Shown here one piece after another: positions 24,040 to 32,376 of a stretch of DNA of 64,000 bases. Each line of letters starts with the position of its first letter. The first letter of the stretch is position 1. The notes beneath the pieces were generated by a model, which was not told the DNA's origin, ran no database searches, and saw nothing but the letters and a program-made list of their open reading frames with translations. The stretch comes from Lentzea pudingi (GTDB taxonomy: Bacteria; Actinomycetota; Actinomycetes; Mycobacteriales; Pseudonocardiaceae), in contig NZ_BMNC01000003.1 of NCBI RefSeq assembly GCF_014646255.1, positions 248,001 to 312,000 of the forward strand, written 5' to 3'. The translations under genes and the position numbers were made by a program.

Positions 24040-24876
24040 TCACCTGAGGTGGTTCGACAGCGGGATGCGCTGGTCTCGCAGGGCCTTGGCCACGACCCCG
24101 GCGATCTGCCCGGCACCGGAGGCCTCGAAGTGCGTGTGGTCGTCGCAGAAGAAGGCGCCGACCGGGCCCTTGGTGTAGTCACCGTCGTTGGGGCAGAGCT
24201 TGAGCGTGTTGTAGAGCGTGTAGCTCAGCTTGTGCAGGTCGATGACGGTCACGCCGGCGGCCCGGGCCGCGTCGAAGGTTTCGGTCAGGAAGCCGCGGGT
24301 GGCGACGGCCGTGCTGCCGCTGCACCTGATCGCGGAGACCGGCGTCAGGAAGATCGGCGTGACGCCTCGGTCCTTGGCCGATCTCGCCATCAGCGCGAGG
24401 AGTTCCTTGTACCGGGCGCTGCCGACGTGGCGCGGGCAGTCGCGGCTGCCGTCGTTGATGCCGAACTGGACCATCAGGTAGTCGCCGGCCTTCATCCCGG
24501 CGGCGGGGTCCAGCATGGCCTGCCAGCGCTGGTGGAACGTCCTCGGGCTGACCACGCACTCGCCCGCCGTGTCCTTGGTGTTCTGCACGTTTCCCTCGTA
24601 CAGCCACGTCTGGATGCTCCGCCCGGCCACCGCGCTGTTCACCACGGTGACGTCACCGGTGAAGAGCCGACCGAACCGGTTGCCCCAGCCCACCGGGCAG
24701 CTCGTCCTCGGATCCGCCATCGTCGAGTCGCCGGCGAGCCAGACCTTGACCGTCGCGGCCTGGGTCGTCGCTGTGCCGGCAGGGGCGCACGCGGGTTCCT
24801 CGGCCGAAGCAGGACTGGCGGCGGTGAGCAGCGGTAGTACGACGAGCGCGGCCAGGGCCATGAAGTGCTTCTTCAC
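24040..24876 (-). CDS. Secreted SGNH esterase, rhamnogalacturonan acetylesterase-like
   Basis: 278 residues from the GTG at 24876 after GGAGAG. Signal peptide about 1-24 (LAALVVLPLLTAASPASA). SGNH blocks are present: VWLAGDSTMADP (nucleophile Ser), the Gly block near NSAVAGRSIQTW, the Asn block FGINDGSRD, and DDHTHFEASGA with the Asp-His pair. The family removes acetyl groups from rhamnogalacturonan I. The extra cysteines (ECVVSP, RDCP, IRCS, LCPNDG) suggest disulfides in the secreted enzyme. It is 28 bp after the second SGNH gene. Confidence 0.85.
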   Translation of the reverse strand: MKKHFMALAALVVLPLLTAASPASAEEPACAPAGTATTQAATVKVWLAGDSTMADPRTSCPVGWGNRFGRLFTGDVTVVNSAVAGRSIQTWLYEGNVQNTKDTAGECVVSPRTFHQRWQAMLDPAAGMKAGDYLMVQFGINDGSRDCPRHVGSARYKELLALMARSAKDRGVTPIFLTPVSAIRCSGSTAVATRGFLTETFDAARAAGVTVIDLHKLSYTLYNTLKLCPNDGDYTKGPVGAFFCDDHTHFEASGAGQIAGVVAKALRDQRIPLSNHLR

Positions 24877-24904
24877 AGGGCTCTCCAGACAGGCAGGGGT
24901 GTTC

Positions 24905-25702
24905 TCAGGGCCAGACGATCGCGCTCGGCGGGACCGGCGCGGTGAGGTGGCGGAACGAGCCGGGCGGCAGGACGCGCTGGTCACGTAGTGCGGTGGCGAC
25001 GAGCCGGGCCACCTCGATCGCCCCGGCGGCCTGGAAGTGCGTGTTGTCCTCGACCCCGTCGGGGTAGTGGGGATGCGACCCGGCCGGCAGGTGCAGGAAG
25101 TACTTCTTCGTCCCCTCGACGCCCGCGCGGTTCCAGAGCGCCGTGCTGGACGCGGTCAGGTCGATCAGTGGAACACCCTTGGCCGCCGCCAGTTCGCGCA
25201 TCGCGGCCGGGTACGCGCCGTGGGAGGGAGCGGCGGCACCCGTGCTGGTGAAGCGGCGCCGTTCGACGGACGTGACCAGCACCGGCTTCGCTCCCTTGGC
25301 ACGGCTCCTGTCGACGTACTGGGAGAGGTATGCCTTGTAGGTGGTCGACGGCTCGGTGTAGCGGGCCGGGTCTTCCTTCTTCTGGTCGTTGTGCCCGAAC
25401 GAGATGAGCAGGTAGTCACCGCGTTTGATCTTGGACAGGATGCGGTCGAGCCGTCCGAGGTCGACGAAGCTCTTCGAGCTGGCACCTGACAGCGCCTCGT
25501 TCGCCGTGACGACGCCGCCGGTGAGGAACACCGGCAGCGCCTGCCCCCACCCGGCCCGGGGCGCCAGCGCCGAGGTGTAGGTGGAGGCGGTGGAGTCTCC
25601 CGTGACGTGCACGGTGACAGCGGGCGCCGCCGCGACAGGTCCCGCTGTGGCCAGCAGCGACAGGGCCGCGGCGAGCACGACGGGGGTGCGCTTGAGGAGC
25701 AT
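24905..25702 (-). CDS. Secreted SGNH esterase, rhamnogalacturonan acetylesterase-like
   Basis: 265 residues, signal peptide about 1-25. Motifs: HVTGDSTASTY, NEALSGASSKSFVDLG, ISFGHNDQKKEDPARY and EDNTHFQAAGA, which together fit the classical rhamnogalacturonan acetylesterase group (bacterial YxiM/RhgT-like). It is clearly different from its neighbour at 24040-24876, so the two esterases may act on different acetyl positions. ATG supported by GAAGGGAAG upstream. Confidence 0.86.
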   Translation of the reverse strand: MLLKRTPVVLAAALSLLATAGPVAAAPAVTVHVTGDSTASTYTSALAPRAGWGQALPVFLTGGVVTANEALSGASSKSFVDLGRLDRILSKIKRGDYLLISFGHNDQKKEDPARYTEPSTTYKAYLSQYVDRSRAKGAKPVLVTSVERRRFTSTGAAAPSHGAYPAAMRELAAAKGVPLIDLTASSTALWNRAGVEGTKKYFLHLPAGSHPHYPDGVEDNTHFQAAGAIEVARLVATALRDQRVLPPGSFRHLTAPVPPSAIVWP

Positions 25703-25722
25703 GGACTTCCCTTCGATGGGCG

Positions 25723-27162
25723 TCACTCGCCCGACGGTGCGGGGAGCTGGGCGCCGAGCGGGACCGGGGTGCCGAAGTTCGGGGTGCCGTCGGCGTTCCA
25801 GGTGAACTTCTGCGCGCGGGTGGACCGTTCCATGCCGCAACCGGCCGAGGCGCTGGTGTTTCCGTGGTAGACGATCCAGTCCTCGGTGCCGTCGGGAGAT
25901 TTGAAGAACCCGTTGTGCGCGGGACCGAACACCCCGTGCTCGTCGTTGCGCTGGAACACCGGGTTGGGCGACTTCGTCCAGTGCGCGCGGTTGAGCGGGT
26001 CGGACCCGGTGAGGGTGAGCAGGCCGAGCTTGTAGTCGGGACCCCAGCAGGCGCTGGCCGAGTACACGATCATGGTGCGGCCGTTGCGGTACAACGGTTC
26101 CGCGCCCTCGTTGACCGGCGCGGTCTGCCGTTCCCACGCGAGGGTGGGCTGCGAGATCGTGCGCCGCGCGCCGCTGGTCGTGTACGGGTTGGACAGCGGG
26201 GTGATCGTCAGGCTCTGGGTGCCGTCCATCGCGCTGCCCATCAGGTACAGCTTCCCGTTGTGCTGCAGGATGCTCGGGTCCAGCTCCCAGGTGGTCCCCA
26301 GGTCCGCCTTGAACGTGTACGGGCCCATCGGGTCGGAGCCCGCGCTCTCCAGCACGTGCAGGCGCTGGGTGGGGTTGTAGTCCTGCACGTTCTGCCCGGC
26401 GACGTAGTACAGGTACCAGCGGCCGTTCAGCAGGTGGAACTCCGGTGCCCACATGTTGCAGCACCCGTTGGGCCGTCCCGACAGGTTGAACACCACGGTG
26501 TCCGCCGCGCTCGACAGGCCCGCCAGCGTGCGGGACCGGCGCATGGTGATCGTCGAGTTCCACGTCGTGGTGGCGAGGTAGTAGTAGCCGTTGTGGAACT
26601 GCAGCCACGGATCGGGACCGCTGCGCTTGACCGGGTTGGTGAAGTTGCCCGAGGCGCCGATCTTCACCAGCTGCCACTGCTGGTTCGCGGCGCCGGTGTC
26701 GGGCCACTGGATCACCTGCGCGCCGTTGGCGGAGGAGAAGTCGAGGAGGTCGACGGCCTTGCCGCTCGCCCGGTTGACCAGCCGGACGTGCCCGTCCGGC
26801 GAGTCGGCCAGCCGGAACTGCTGACCGGTGCGGCCGGCGTCCGTCGTCTGCACGAGTCCGGCCCGGTCCGCGGTCGACGGGAACTCCAGGACCTTACCGC
26901 TGTGCCGGGACTTCACCCGGTAGAAGCCGCCGCCGGAGTCGACGAACTGCCACTGCTGCCAGGCGCCGTCGTTGCGCGCGTACTGCGAGATGCGGGCACC
27001 CTCCGCGGTGGACAGGTCGTAGACGTCCAAGGCCTTGCCACTGTTGCGGTTCACCAACGCGTACGACGCGCTGGTGTCCACGACGGCGGCGAACGCCACC
27101 GCCGGCACGGTCACGCCGCTCAGCAGGACGACCGCGGCAGCCAGCTTGCCGATCGAGTTCAT
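25723..27162 (-). CDS. Secreted GH43 glycosidase with N-terminal ricin-type lectin domain
   Basis: 479 residues. Signal peptide about 1-28; ricin-type beta-trefoil (about 32-165) with repeated QxW motifs (AWQQWQFV, GQQFRLA, NQQWQLV); then a five-bladed GH43 catalytic domain. Candidate catalytic acids are Asp in SGPDPWLQF, Asp in WELDPSIL and Glu in VNEGAEPLY. The CCNMWAPEFHLLNGRWYLYY segment is typical of arabinofuranosidase-type GH43. The lectin domain probably anchors the enzyme on arabinan- or galactan-rich pectin. Secreted; part of the seven-gene run. Confidence 0.86.
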   Translation of the reverse strand: MNSIGKLAAAVVLLSGVTVPAVAFAAVVDTSASYALVNRNSGKALDVYDLSTAEGARISQYARNDGAWQQWQFVDSGGGFYRVKSRHSGKVLEFPSTADRAGLVQTTDAGRTGQQFRLADSPDGHVRLVNRASGKAVDLLDFSSANGAQVIQWPDTGAANQQWQLVKIGASGNFTNPVKRSGPDPWLQFHNGYYYLATTTWNSTITMRRSRTLAGLSSAADTVVFNLSGRPNGCCNMWAPEFHLLNGRWYLYYVAGQNVQDYNPTQRLHVLESAGSDPMGPYTFKADLGTTWELDPSILQHNGKLYLMGSAMDGTQSLTITPLSNPYTTSGARRTISQPTLAWERQTAPVNEGAEPLYRNGRTMIVYSASACWGPDYKLGLLTLTGSDPLNRAHWTKSPNPVFQRNDEHGVFGPAHNGFFKSPDGTEDWIVYHGNTSASAGCGMERSTRAQKFTWNADGTPNFGTPVPLGAQLPAPSGE

Positions 27163-27172
27163 GGTCTTCTCC

Positions 27173-28105
27173 TCACCACAGGAACGGCCAGCCCGCCGAG
27201 TCGTGGGCCAGCAGGTTGATGCCCAGCCGCGACGCGCCGGTGTCGGTGTAGTAGTGGTAGACGAGGACGTCGTCGAGCACGTCCTGATGGCCGGGCCCGT
27301 GCACGCTGCCTTGCCCGGCGAGGATCTCCGTGCCACCACCGGACGTCAGGGCGGTGCCGTTGCGGTCGACGTATGGGCCGGTGACGCTCGTAGAACGGCC
27401 CACCATGACGCGGTACGTGCTGGACGCGCCCCTGCAGCAGTAGTCGAACGAGACGTAGAGGTAGTAGTAGGCACCGTGTTTGACGATGTTCGGTGCCTCG
27501 ATCGGACCGCCGTTCCTGCCCGCGAGGGAGCGGAGGGTCGAGTCCGACCGCAAGCCGGTCGACGGGTTGAGCGCGATCATCTTGATGCCGGACCAGAACG
27601 AGCCGAAACTCAGCCACCAGCGGCCCTGGTCGTCCACGACGAGATCGGGGTCGATGGCGTTGAAGTCGTCCGACGTCCGCGACTCGACGACGAGCCCGCG
27701 GTGGGTCCACGTCCCGGAGTTGCCGCTGGGACTGGTGGCGAGGAAGATCGCCGACCGGTTCGAGCCGAACGTCGAGGCCGAGTAGTACAGCCAGTAACGG
27801 CCGTCGCGATAGGACAGGTCCGGTGCCCAGAGGTTGCTGCTGCCGCCGGTGTAGGGCGTGGTCCACGACGCGCCGCCGGGGAACGCCGAACCCGCGTTGC
27901 GGAAGGCGATCCGGTCGGTGGAGGTCTTGAGCGCGATGCCGTTGCCGGTGTGCGCCACGAGGTAGCTGCCGTCGGTGCGTCTGACGGCACTCGGGTCGTG
28001 CACGCTCACGTCACCGGTCACGCGGCCCGGCAGGGGATAGGCCTCCGCGGGTGGTGCCGTGACGACGATCAGGGCGGCTGCCAAGACCAGCGCGATGCTC
28101 CTCAT
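27173..28105 (-). CDS. Secreted GH43 endo-arabinanase
   Basis: 310 residues, signal peptide about 1-22. Single GH43 five-bladed propeller with general base Asp in SVHDPSAVRR, the pKa-modulating Asp in NAIDPDLVVD and general acid Glu in GPIEAPNIVK. The DDQGRWWLSFGSFWSGIKM and YYYLYVSFDYCCRG segments are hallmarks of endo-1,5-alpha-L-arabinanases. It cuts linear arabinan to oligosaccharides that the neighbouring exo-GH43 enzymes can finish. 10 bp after the ricin-GH43 gene start region and 4 bp from the upstream GH43 gene. Confidence 0.9.
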   Translation of the reverse strand: MRSIALVLAAALIVVTAPPAEAYPLPGRVTGDVSVHDPSAVRRTDGSYLVAHTGNGIALKTSTDRIAFRNAGSAFPGGASWTTPYTGGSSNLWAPDLSYRDGRYWLYYSASTFGSNRSAIFLATSPSGNSGTWTHRGLVVESRTSDDFNAIDPDLVVDDQGRWWLSFGSFWSGIKMIALNPSTGLRSDSTLRSLAGRNGGPIEAPNIVKHGAYYYLYVSFDYCCRGASSTYRVMVGRSTSVTGPYVDRNGTALTSGGGTEILAGQGSVHGPGHQDVLDDVLVYHYYTDTGASRLGINLLAHDSAGWPFLW

Positions 28106-28109
28106 GCTG

Positions 28110-29546
28110 TCACTCCAATACGAACGTCGCGTCCGCCCGTCCCTGTGCGTCGGTGACCGCTTGCAGGGCGAGCAGGCCGTTGCTGGTGCGGAGGTGGAGA
28201 CCGGGGAAGTTGACCGACTCGAACGACACCGCCGAGCTCGCCGCGAGTCCCGCGCGCTGGGTGAAGCTGGCGTCGTTGCGGAACAACGCGGTGCCGTCGT
28301 TGCGCTCGACCCACACCTCGTTGTTGCGGTGCCGCAGGTAGTAGCCCGGGAAGTTGGTCGACTCGAGCGACACCCCGGAGCCCGCGAGCCCCGTGACGAG
28401 CTTGAACTGCGAGTCGGCCAGCGGAGACACGTTCGCCTCCATCCGCGCGCGGTACTCCCAGTGCCGCACGAAGCGGTCGGCGGCGGCGTAGGACCGGAGC
28501 CTCACGGGCGTCGCGCCGTCGGGGACCGGGATGCCGAAGTCCGGTGTGCCATCGGCCCGGTAGTAGACCTTCTGCACGCGCGTGCGGCGGTTCGGGTCGT
28601 TGAGGGGATCACCGCTGATGTCGCGGTAGTTGCGGTCGTGGTAGACCATGACGTCGCTGGTGCCGTCCTCGGACACCGTGAACGAGTTGTGGCCGGGCCC
28701 GTACTGGCCGGTGGCGGCGTTGGTGGCGAAGACCGGGCTGGCGCTCTTGGTCCACGACGCCGGGTTGAGCAGGTCCGCGGACGCCGGCGCGGTCAGCAGG
28801 CCGAGGCAGTAGTTCGCGTCGGTGGCGCTGGCCGAGTACGTCAGGAACACCTTTCCGTTGCGCTGCAACACCGCGGGCCCTTCCGCCACCTTGAACCCGC
28901 GTGTCTCCCAGGCGAGCGTCGGCACCACCAGCCGGGTCACCGTGCCGGTGATCGTCCACGGGTTCGCGCCCATGCGCGCCAGGTAGACGTTCGAGTTCGT
29001 GGAGATGCCCGGTTCCTGCTGTGCCCAGGTCAGGTAACGCACCCCGTTGTGCACGAACGTCGACGCGTCCAGGGAGAAGGTGTCCCAGGGGGTCGTGATG
29101 CGGCCGCGTTCGGTCCACGACCCGGTCACGGGGTTGGCGCTCGAGCTCTCCAGCACGTACATCCGGATGCGCCAGATGTCGTCGGTGCGGCCCGCGGCGA
29201 AGTAGACGTACCACCGGCCGTTGATGAAGTGGATCTCCGGCGCCCAGATGTGGGCGCCCATCTCGCCGCTGGTGTGCTTGCGCCAGATCACCGTCTCCGG
29301 CGCCGTGGCCAGGCCCTGGATCGTGGTCGCGCGGCGCAGGACGATCCGGTCGTACTCCGGCACGGTCGCGGTGAAGTAGTAGAAGCCGTCGGTGTGCTTG
29401 AAGATGTGCGGATCGGCACGCCGTTCCGCGATCGGGTTGGTGTATCGGACCGCGGGTGTCGCACCGGCCTGCGGCACGGGCATCCCGGCCACGCAGGTCA
29501 CGGCGGCGAGCACCAGCACGGCGAGGCGGAGGAGAACCGTCTTCAT
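28110..29546 (-). CDS. Secreted GH43 exo-arabinofuranosidase with CBM42 (AbfB) domain
   Basis: 478 residues, signal peptide about 1-30. GH43 domain (about 33-335) with RRADPHIFKH, FSLDASTFVH and KVAEGPAVLQ holding the three acids. The C-terminal AbfB/CBM42 arabinose-binding trefoil (about 345-478) has VSLESTNFPGYYLRHRNNEVW and VSFESVNFPGLHLR. This two-domain layout is that of streptomycete exo-1,5-alpha-L-arabinofuranosidases (Araf43A type). Cytoplasmic roles are excluded by the signal peptide. Confidence 0.88.
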   Translation of the reverse strand: MKTVLLRLAVLVLAAVTCVAGMPVPQAGATPAVRYTNPIAERRADPHIFKHTDGFYYFTATVPEYDRIVLRRATTIQGLATAPETVIWRKHTSGEMGAHIWAPEIHFINGRWYVYFAAGRTDDIWRIRMYVLESSSANPVTGSWTERGRITTPWDTFSLDASTFVHNGVRYLTWAQQEPGISTNSNVYLARMGANPWTITGTVTRLVVPTLAWETRGFKVAEGPAVLQRNGKVFLTYSASATDANYCLGLLTAPASADLLNPASWTKSASPVFATNAATGQYGPGHNSFTVSEDGTSDVMVYHDRNYRDISGDPLNDPNRRTRVQKVYYRADGTPDFGIPVPDGATPVRLRSYAAADRFVRHWEYRARMEANVSPLADSQFKLVTGLAGSGVSLESTNFPGYYLRHRNNEVWVERNDGTALFRNDASFTQRAGLAASSAVSFESVNFPGLHLRTSNGLLALQAVTDAQGRADATFVLE

Positions 29547-29557
29547 CGACTGTCCTT

Positions 29558-30928
29558 TCAGGCCAGTGGCGCGGTGACGGTGAAGGACGCGTCACCCACG
29601 AACGCCGAGTCCGAGGTGCGCCAGTCGACGCGCAGTTCGTTGTTCTGGTGGCGCAGGTACCGGCCGGGGTGGGAGTACGACTCGAACGACGTGCTGCCGC
29701 CGCCCGCGAGACCGGCCCGGCCGCAGAACGTGGCGTCACGGGCGAAAGCCGCGTCGCCGGTGCCCGTGTCCAGCCGGACGCGGAAGCCGTAGTGCCGCAG
29801 GTAGCGGTCCGGGAAGTTCACCGAGCGCAACGAATAGCAGTTCGCGTTCGCCAGACCCGCTACCACGGTGAACGTCGCGTCCTGGCGCGTGGTGAGCGAG
29901 CTGGACGAGCTCACCGGTTCGACGTAGCCGAGGTTGTCGCGGTGGCGGGCGTACCGGTCGGGGAAGTTGACCGACCGCAGCGACCTGGCCCCCGTCGCCA
30001 CCGCCGTGCCGTCGCCGGAGTCCTCCCGCAGCACGGTGAAGTGCCGTGCGGTGCCCGACAGCGCGGTGAGTTCGGTCTTGGCGCCGAAACCGCTGAGGTT
30101 CGAGCTGTCGGCGTAGAAGTACCGCCGCTGGCCGTACTGGTCGAAGTAGATCCGCCAGTGGCCGTCGGGCAGCCGCACGAGCGCGGGTCCCTCGAGCCCG
30201 GAACCCCAGCCCGCCCAGTTGCCCGTGCCGACGAACGTCCACGGCCCGTTCGGCGACGTGGCGGTCGCGTGCTCGATGTACTTCGTGGTCTCGTTCTTGA
30301 GGAAGTTGTGGTAGGTGCCACCGACCTTGACCAGGAAGCTGTCGATGTAGTTGGCCGGGATGCCGAGCGCCACCGGGCTGCTCCACGCCGACAGGTCCGA
30401 GTTCGTCGCGGTGATCCGGTACGGGCGGAACTGCCCCGCCGTTCCCGCCGTGGACGCGGAGAAGATCACGTGCACGCTGCCGTCGGAGTCCTTGAACCAC
30501 TCCGGCGCCCAGGTGCTGCCGGTGGCGCCGTTGAGTCCTACCCGGACGGTGCGCAGGAACGTCCAGCTCACGTAGTCCGCGCTGCGGGCGAAGCCGATGG
30601 TGTCGCCCGTCCAGTTCGTGGTGTGGACGATGTAGTAGTAGCCGTCGGTGTGCCGGATGACGCTGGGATCGCGGATCAGGCCCGACGGCGGCGTGTAGGC
30701 GTTGGCCCGGACCTGGGTGAAGCCGGTCGCGTTCGCCGAGTCGTAGACGTACATGTTCGACTCGCTGCTGTTCGTGAACGCGGTCATCACGTAGTGGGGC
30801 ACGGGACCGGCGGCCGCCGCTGGTGGACCGGCGGCGACGACACCCGCCCCGATGGCGAACGCGGCCGTGACTGCTGTCAGCACGCGCCTTCGTGCTGGAC
30901 GGGCGGCACGCGGCAGGGAGAAACGCAT
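29558..30928 (-). CDS. Secreted GH43-like arabinan hydrolase with AbfB domain
   Basis: 456 residues from the ATG at 30928 after AAGGAG; an in-frame upstream ATG only adds an unconserved tail. Twin-arginine-like, Arg-rich signal region about 1-40 ending in AAAAG. Propeller domain with LIRDPSVIRHTDGYYY, NYIDSFLVKVGG and SGLEGPALVRLPDG, which hold the likely Asp, Asp and Glu. C-terminal AbfB trefoil from about 305 (ARSLRSVNFPDRYARH, CYSLRSVNFPDRYLRH, TSFESYSHPGRYLRH). First gene of the seven-gene run; two candidate operators lie just upstream. Confidence 0.85.
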   Translation of the reverse strand: MRFSLPRAARPARRRVLTAVTAAFAIGAGVVAAGPPAAAAGPVPHYVMTAFTNSSESNMYVYDSANATGFTQVRANAYTPPSGLIRDPSVIRHTDGYYYIVHTTNWTGDTIGFARSADYVSWTFLRTVRVGLNGATGSTWAPEWFKDSDGSVHVIFSASTAGTAGQFRPYRITATNSDLSAWSSPVALGIPANYIDSFLVKVGGTYHNFLKNETTKYIEHATATSPNGPWTFVGTGNWAGWGSGLEGPALVRLPDGHWRIYFDQYGQRRYFYADSSNLSGFGAKTELTALSGTARHFTVLREDSGDGTAVATGARSLRSVNFPDRYARHRDNLGYVEPVSSSSSLTTRQDATFTVVAGLANANCYSLRSVNFPDRYLRHYGFRVRLDTGTGDAAFARDATFCGRAGLAGGGSTSFESYSHPGRYLRHQNNELRVDWRTSDSAFVGDASFTVTAPLA

Positions 30929-30964
30929 GGACCGGCTCCTTGCACCATTGAGAGGCTCCGGGTA

Positions 30965-30976
30965 GTTAGCGTTAAC
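30965..30976. promoter_or_regulatory. Candidate LacI-type operator, copy 1
   Basis: GTTAGCGTTAAC, an imperfect palindrome (GTTA-N4-TAAC) with a central CG as in LacI-family operators. It is 37 bp before the start of the first GH43 gene of the run. A sister copy lies at 31032-31043. Confidence 0.55.
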
Positions 30977-31031
30977 ACTATGTGGCCAGCGGTGTAGTCC
31001 TGGCAATAGTGCTTCAGACCATCAAGATCGA

Positions 31032-31043
31032 GTTAGCGATAAC
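31032..31043. promoter_or_regulatory. Candidate LacI-type operator, copy 2
   Basis: GTTAGCGATAAC, differing from the copy at 30965-30976 by one base and 67 bp away (centre to centre), about six helical turns, a spacing that allows looping. Confidence 0.55.
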
Positions 31044-31070
31044 AAGCAGGCTGGTCCTGCTCTGACCACA

Positions 31071-31121
31071 GTCGAACGTCGTTCGACGTGGGATTCGACG
31101 ATGCGTGTCGAACGTCGTTCA
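31071..31121. repeat. Pair of GTCGAAC-gtc-GTTC inverted repeats
   Basis: A perfect 7-bp inverted repeat GTCGAACGTCGTTCGAC at 31071-31087 is followed by a partial copy (GTCGAACGTCGTTCA) at 31107-31121 that overlaps the stop codon of the PL9 gene. They could form a terminator for that gene or a regulator site. Not a LexA box, since the spacer is 3 rather than 4. Confidence 0.5.
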
Positions 31122-32294
31122 GGGGAAGCGCACACCGACGTCGGCGCCGCTGGCGGGTCGCAGGAAGCTGGACGACCGGATGGACCCGTCCGCGTCGCGA
31201 GGGCCTGTGACGGCGCCCGGATCCGTGCTCTGCAGCGGCCAGGAACCGCCGGTGTTCCACGAGTTGCCGCTGCCGGTGGAGCCGGAGCCGAGCGACACGG
31301 CGGTGCCGTTGGCCACCGACAGGTTCTTCGTCAGCGTGCTGGAGGAGCGGCTGAAGTCGAACCCGGTGCCGGGGTTGTCCCACGCCGTGCTGCGGTCGAC
31401 CGTGTGCCGGCCGGGGTTGTTGTTGTCGACGAAGCCGCCTGCGGCGTTGTCCCACGCCGCGCTGTTGCGCACGGTGTGGCCGGCCGCCACCGCGTTGCCG
31501 CCGAGCTTGAAGCCGTTGCCGTCGCCGGTGAAGTCCGGGAGGTTCCAGCGGTTGAATCCGTTGCCCCACGCCACGCTGTTCTCCACCAGGATCGGCGAGG
31601 AGAACATCCAGAAGTCCAGGCCGTCGTCGGAGTTGTTCCACAGCCGGGCGCCCCGCACCACGTTGCCGGTGCCGGAGCCCTCCTTGATCGCCAGGCCGTC
31701 CGCGCTCTCGCCGTTCTTGCGCGGGTCGCGGTTGCCGGAGCTGTCGAGGTCCAGGATCTGGTTGTTGCTCGACGCGAGCACGATGTGCAGGCCGGACTCG
31801 TAGTTGTCCCGCGTGGTGATCCGGTCGAAGACCGTGTTGTTCACGTCGAGGCCGAAGATGCCGTACGGACCGTGGATGATCTCGAGGCCGATGAGCCGCC
31901 ACCAGTCGCCCTCGATGTGGATCGCCCCGCGCTCGGATCTCGGGATCGACGAGCCGACCGGGCCGGGCGTGTGCGGCATGTTCTCGCCGTCGATCACCAC
32001 GCGCTCGGAGTTGTGCGCGCGCAGCGTGATCGGCGCGCTCCGCGTGCCGTTCTCGAGGATCTGGATGTTCGTCGCCGGGGCGTAGGTGCCGCCGCGAACG
32101 TGGATGGTGCCGCCCGCCGAGACGAGGTCGACCGCCTTCTGGATGGTCTTCAACGGTGCGGCGATCGTGCCGGCGTTGCTGTCGTTGCCGGTGGTCGCCA
32201 CGTACAGCGCGGAGGCCGCCGCGACAGCCGGCAGCGGTACGAGCACGGCACTGGCGGACAGGGCCGCCGCGGCGACGAGAGAACTCAGCTTCAT
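31119..32294 (-). CDS. Secreted PL9-type pectate lyase
   Basis: 391 residues from the ATG at 32294 (the signal MKLSSLVAAAALSASA; cleavage after AVAA). Right-handed beta-helix of the PL9 family: the opening LYVATTGNDSNAGTIAAPLKTIQKAVD is the standard family start, followed by GGTIHVRGGTY. ADGLAIKEGSGTGNV and SDDGLDFWMF supply likely calcium-binding acids, and GDGNGFKLGG carries the Lys used as catalytic base in PL9 enzymes. Cleaves polygalacturonate in a Ca-dependent reaction. Transcribed after, and possibly with, the second PL9 gene (82-bp gap). Confidence 0.87.
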   Translation of the reverse strand: MKLSSLVAAAALSASAVLVPLPAVAAASALYVATTGNDSNAGTIAAPLKTIQKAVDLVSAGGTIHVRGGTYAPATNIQILENGTRSAPITLRAHNSERVVIDGENMPHTPGPVGSSIPRSERGAIHIEGDWWRLIGLEIIHGPYGIFGLDVNNTVFDRITTRDNYESGLHIVLASSNNQILDLDSSGNRDPRKNGESADGLAIKEGSGTGNVVRGARLWNNSDDGLDFWMFSSPILVENSVAWGNGFNRWNLPDFTGDGNGFKLGGNAVAAGHTVRNSAAWDNAAGGFVDNNNPGRHTVDRSTAWDNPGTGFDFSRSSSTLTKNLSVANGTAVSLGSGSTGSGNSWNTGGSWPLQSTDPGAVTGPRDADGSIRSSSFLRPASGADVGVRFP

Positions 32295-32376
32295 CTTCTG
32301 CTCCCGGGCAGGGGCCCGCAGACCGGGCCAGCGCGGCTGACGCACTGACCCGGCCTGGGATGGGTGGCGACGGTGG

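Noticed and set aside
22813..24837. A 674-codon plus-strand open frame across the beta-helix and SGNH genes
   Set aside because: Composition is that of a shadow frame, and the minus strand has signal peptides and SGNH motifs.
31071..31087. Possible LexA/SOS box
   Set aside because: TCGAAC and GTTCGA are separated by 3 bases rather than the 4 required in the actinobacterial SOS box, and the downstream gene is a lyase, not a repair gene.
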